Below, in pieces: positions 5,262 to 6,982 of a stretch of DNA of 6,982 nucleotides (its first letter is position 1; every line of letters starts with the position of its first letter). The stretch is taken from contig JBMNOM010000045.1 in assembly GCA_050943075.1 (NCBI GenBank), positions 1-6,982 on the forward strand, in the 5' to 3' direction. Position numbers and translations under genes: made by a program. Under the pieces are notes generated by a model, which saw only the letters and a list, made by a program, of their open reading frames with translations, had not been told where the DNA came from and searched no databases. This DNA is from CAJKWP01 sp050943075 (GTDB lineage: Bacteria; Bacillota; Clostridia; Christensenellales; UBA1242).

Positions 5262-6821
5262 ATGAGTTTTAATAAACTCGGACTTAATGAGTCCACATTA
5301 AATGCACTTGACAACATTGGGTTAACAACACCAACAGAAGTGCAACAACAAACAATTCCTGCAATGCTTTCAGGAAAAGATGTTTTAGTTAGAAGTCAAA
5401 CGGGAAGTGGAAAAACACTTGCGTTTGTTTTGCCAATCATTGAAAAATTGAATTTATCAGCTGGTAAATTGCAAGCAGTAATTTTGGCACCAACAAGAGA
5501 ACTTGCTTTGCAAATCACAGAACAAATTGAAAAATTGATGTCATACATTTATGGCTTGCAAACAGTTTGCGTTTATGGTGGCGACAGCACATCAAAACAA
5601 GCAAGGCTTTTAAAGCAAAAGAAACCACAAATACTTGTGGGAACAACAGGCAGAGTTAACGATTTGCTTAGAAGAAAAATTTTAAATTTTTCTCATGTTA
5701 ACACAATCATTCTTGATGAAGCAGATACCATGCTTGACATGGGTTTTTTGGAAGACATTGAAACAATTCTTTCATCAATCACAAACACAAAACAAACAGC
5801 GCTTTTCAGTGCAACTTTCCCAAAAGGAATTTTGTCATTAACATCAAAATTTTTGTCTGATCCTCAAAAGGTTGAAATTGGCACTGCAAATCAAAGCCTT
5901 GAAAACATCAGGCAACACTTCATCAATGTTCCAAAACAAGAAAAAATGGAACATTTGGCAGCGCTTTTAAACAAAATGCAAGTTGAAAAAACAATCATTT
6001 TCACAAACACAAAAGCCGAAGCACAAAAAGTGAGTGACTTTTTGAATCAAAACAAAATGCTTTCACAAGCAATACATGGCGACTTGTTTCAAAGTGTTAG
6101 AAAAAAAGTTTTAACAGAATTTAAAGCAGAAATTGTTAAAATTTTGGTGGCAAGTGACGTTGCAGCAAGAGGGCTTGACATTAAAGATGTTGACTATGTT
6201 ATTAACTATGACATTCCAAGCAGTGTTGAGTTTTACTTGCACAGAATTGGCAGAACAGCACGCGCAGGCAAAAAAGGTGTTGCAATCACACTTTTAACAA
6301 ACCAAAAACAAGCAGATTTGTTAAAGCAATACGCACGCGAAACAAAATCAGAATTAAGTGAATTAACTTTGGGCTACAAAGTGACATTTGCAAAAGAATT
6401 AGTTGAAAAGAAAAACCGCAAACAATCTTTTGTTAAAGCGGGCAAAGCAAAAAAACAATTTTCTGGCGACAAAAAAGCAGGTTTTGACAAAAAAGACAGA
6501 AAAACAAGAGAAAAATCTTTTGACAGAAAAGATAAATTTGGCAAAGAAAGTTTTGAAAGAAAAGACAAATTTGACAGAAAAGATAATTTTGAAAGAAGAG
6601 AACGTTCATCAAGAAGAGAGTTTTCAGACAAGAAAGATGGTTTCAGAAGTGAACGTCCAGCAAGAAGAGAATTTTCAGACAAGAAAGACGGCTTTAAAGG
6701 CAGAGACGGCAAAAAGTTTTCAGCTGAAAGAAAAACAAGAAGTGCTTCTCCAAGACAACGCAAATCGTCAGAAGGAAAAGGTCAAGCAGGTGGCGATTAT
6801 AAGCCAAGAAAAAGAAAATAA
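5262..6821 (+). CDS. DEAD-box ATP-dependent RNA helicase with repetitive basic C-terminal tail
   Basis: This superfamily 2 enzyme unwinds short RNA duplexes and remodels RNA-protein complexes using ATP. Bacterial members act in ribosome assembly, mRNA decay and cold adaptation. The two RecA domains carry all the motifs: Q motif TPTEVQ (23-28), motif I SQTGSGKT (45-52), Ia PTRELA (77-82), GG (106-107), Ib TTGR (128-131, usually TPGR), II DEAD (152-155), III SAT (183-185), IV IIFTNT (245-250), V ASDVAARGLDI (297-307) and VI HRIGRTAR (327-334). Residues from about 383 to 519 are low-complexity, rich in Lys, Arg, Asp, Ser and Phe, with F-(D/E)-R-K-D units and a duplicated RREFSDKKDGF. The tail resembles disordered RNA-binding tails of RhlE/CshA-type helicases. 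No DbpA-type RNA-binding domain is visible, so the exact subfamily (CshA, RhlE or DeaD-like) is left open. ATG 5262 fits the normal distance to the Q motif. The gene is transcribed alone, with a structured leader. Confidence 0.95.
   Translation: MSFNKLGLNESTLNALDNIGLTTPTEVQQQTIPAMLSGKDVLVRSQTGSGKTLAFVLPIIEKLNLSAGKLQAVILAPTRELALQITEQIEKLMSYIYGLQTVCVYGGDSTSKQARLLKQKKPQILVGTTGRVNDLLRRKILNFSHVNTIILDEADTMLDMGFLEDIETILSSITNTKQTALFSATFPKGILSLTSKFLSDPQKVEIGTANQSLENIRQHFINVPKQEKMEHLAALLNKMQVEKTIIFTNTKAEAQKVSDFLNQNKMLSQAIHGDLFQSVRKKVLTEFKAEIVKILVASDVAARGLDIKDVDYVINYDIPSSVEFYLHRIGRTARAGKKGVAITLLTNQKQADLLKQYARETKSELSELTLGYKVTFAKELVEKKNRKQSFVKAGKAKKQFSGDKKAGFDKKDRKTREKSFDRKDKFGKESFERKDKFDRKDNFERRERSSRREFSDKKDGFRSERPARREFSDKKDGFKGRDGKKFSAERKTRSASPRQRKSSEGKGQAGGDYKPRKRK
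6600..6695 (+). repeat. 51-bp imperfect duplication in the helicase tail
   Basis: Two copies 51 bp apart (6600-6644 and 6651-6695) encode ERSSRREFSDKKDGF (residues 447-461) and ERPARREFSDKKDGF (464-478). The shared 11-residue core is identical in protein but differs at a few synonymous positions, so the duplication is not brand new or is kept by selection on the protein. Just upstream, F-(D/E)-R-K-D units recur at residues 420, 431 and 437, with a related FERRER at 443. Confidence 0.85.
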
Positions 6822-6852
6822 TTAAAAGATTTTTTTTAGTAAAATTTTTAAT

Positions 6853-6882
6853 AAAAAACACGAGAATTTCTCGTGTTTTTTT
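6853..6882 (+). terminator. Intrinsic terminator of the helicase gene
   Basis: AAAAAACACGAGA (6853-6865) pairs with TCTCGTGTTTTTT (6869-6881) around a 3-base loop, and the T run continues. The CACGAGA/TCTCGTG core has four G-C pairs and is among the most stable in the window. It lies 31 bp past the helicase stop, and its T tail is the first unit of the following octamer repeat. Confidence 0.92.
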
Positions 6883-6915
6883 ATTTTTTTATTTTTTTAT
6901 TTTTTTATTTTTTTA
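6876..6915. repeat. TTTTTTTA octamer repeat, 5 perfect copies
   Basis: Five exact copies of TTTTTTTA span 40 bp, followed by a sixth lengthened by one T (6916-6924). The array starts in the T tail of the helicase terminator. It is a candidate length-variable tract, and since it is A/T only it would also make rigid poly-T sequence. No coding potential is seen. Confidence 0.9.
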
Positions 6916-6982
6916 TTTTTTTTATCTTTTATCAATTTTTTATCTTATAAATTTTTTATCTTTTGCTTATTTGTTTTTTTTA
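6916..6982. other. T-rich intergenic end with repeated TTTTATC
   Basis: After the octamer array the sequence stays T-rich. TTTTATC recurs four times (ending at 6926, 6933, 6944 and 6960), the last two inside an identical TTTTTTATC. This looks like a decayed extension of the repeat. I see no gene, promoter or stable hairpin in the remaining 67 bp, and the window ends inside it. Confidence 0.5.

Noticed and set aside
6374..6763. Long open frame on the minus strand, antisense to the helicase tail, Leu/Ser/Phe-rich
   Set aside because: It is the complement of a lysine/arginine repeat region, which lacks minus-strand stops by composition. It has no SD or promoter, and the helicase frame carries clear motifs.
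6403..6825. Open frame in another plus-strand frame over the helicase tail, Lys/Glu-rich
   Set aside because: The A-rich tail DNA is low in stops in several frames. There is no ribosome site, and the protein is only a shifted reading of the same repeats.
1..6982. Possible tRNA genes, CRISPR array, insertion sequence, T-box leader or alternative genetic code
   Set aside because: No cloverleaf or GTTCRA-type T-arm outside coding sequence, no spaced direct repeats of CRISPR size, no transposase or flanking inverted repeats, and no T-box consensus. All Trp codons are TGG and all stops are TAA.

Overview
This is an AT-rich window from a bacterial chromosome. It looks like a low-GC Bacillota-type (Firmicutes) lineage, probably an uncultured one. 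The basis is the base composition, clear Shine-Dalgarno sites (AAGGAG, AGGAG), sigma-A-type promoters of the form TTGAC(A/T)-17 bp-TATAAT-like, and AT-rich intrinsic terminators. All six genes end in TAA and all seven tryptophans are TGG, so nothing suggests a code that reads TGA as Trp. The placement is inference; no rRNA or other strong taxonomic marker is present.

Layout, left to right. (1) metG on the minus strand (29-1690) with its own promoter; an AATTT pentamer repeat runs through its stop codon. (2) A 78-residue orphan gene on the minus strand (1824-2060), a complete single-gene unit with promoter, SD and terminator. (3) Divergent from it, a two-gene operon, trpS-hisS (2240-4571), behind a near-consensus promoter. 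(4) A bidirectional terminator (4597-4629) shared by hisS and a converging 114-residue orphan gene on the minus strand (4643-4987). (5) A 274-bp intergenic region holding the divergent start of a DEAD-box RNA helicase gene (5262-6821). That gene has a strong promoter, and its roughly 64-nt leader contains a terminator-like hairpin just before the ribosome binding site. (6) An intrinsic terminator that merges into a TTTTTTTA tandem repeat and T-rich sequence to the window end. No stretch over 300 bp lacks a gene.

Functionally this is a translation and RNA-metabolism neighbourhood: three aminoacyl-tRNA synthetases (Met, Trp, His), an RNA helicase with a disordered basic tail, and two unassigned small proteins. 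Both operon synthetases look like less common bacterial subtypes. TrpRS has the DGRKMSKSYNN-type signature. HisRS has an archaeal/eukaryotic-like RYDLTVPFAR motif, an altered HisA motif and no motif 3 arginine.

I found no mobile element, CRISPR array, tRNA or phage gene, and no defence or other multi-gene novel system. The best leads are the helicase leader hairpin, the HisRS/TrpRS subtype pairing and the two orphan genes.
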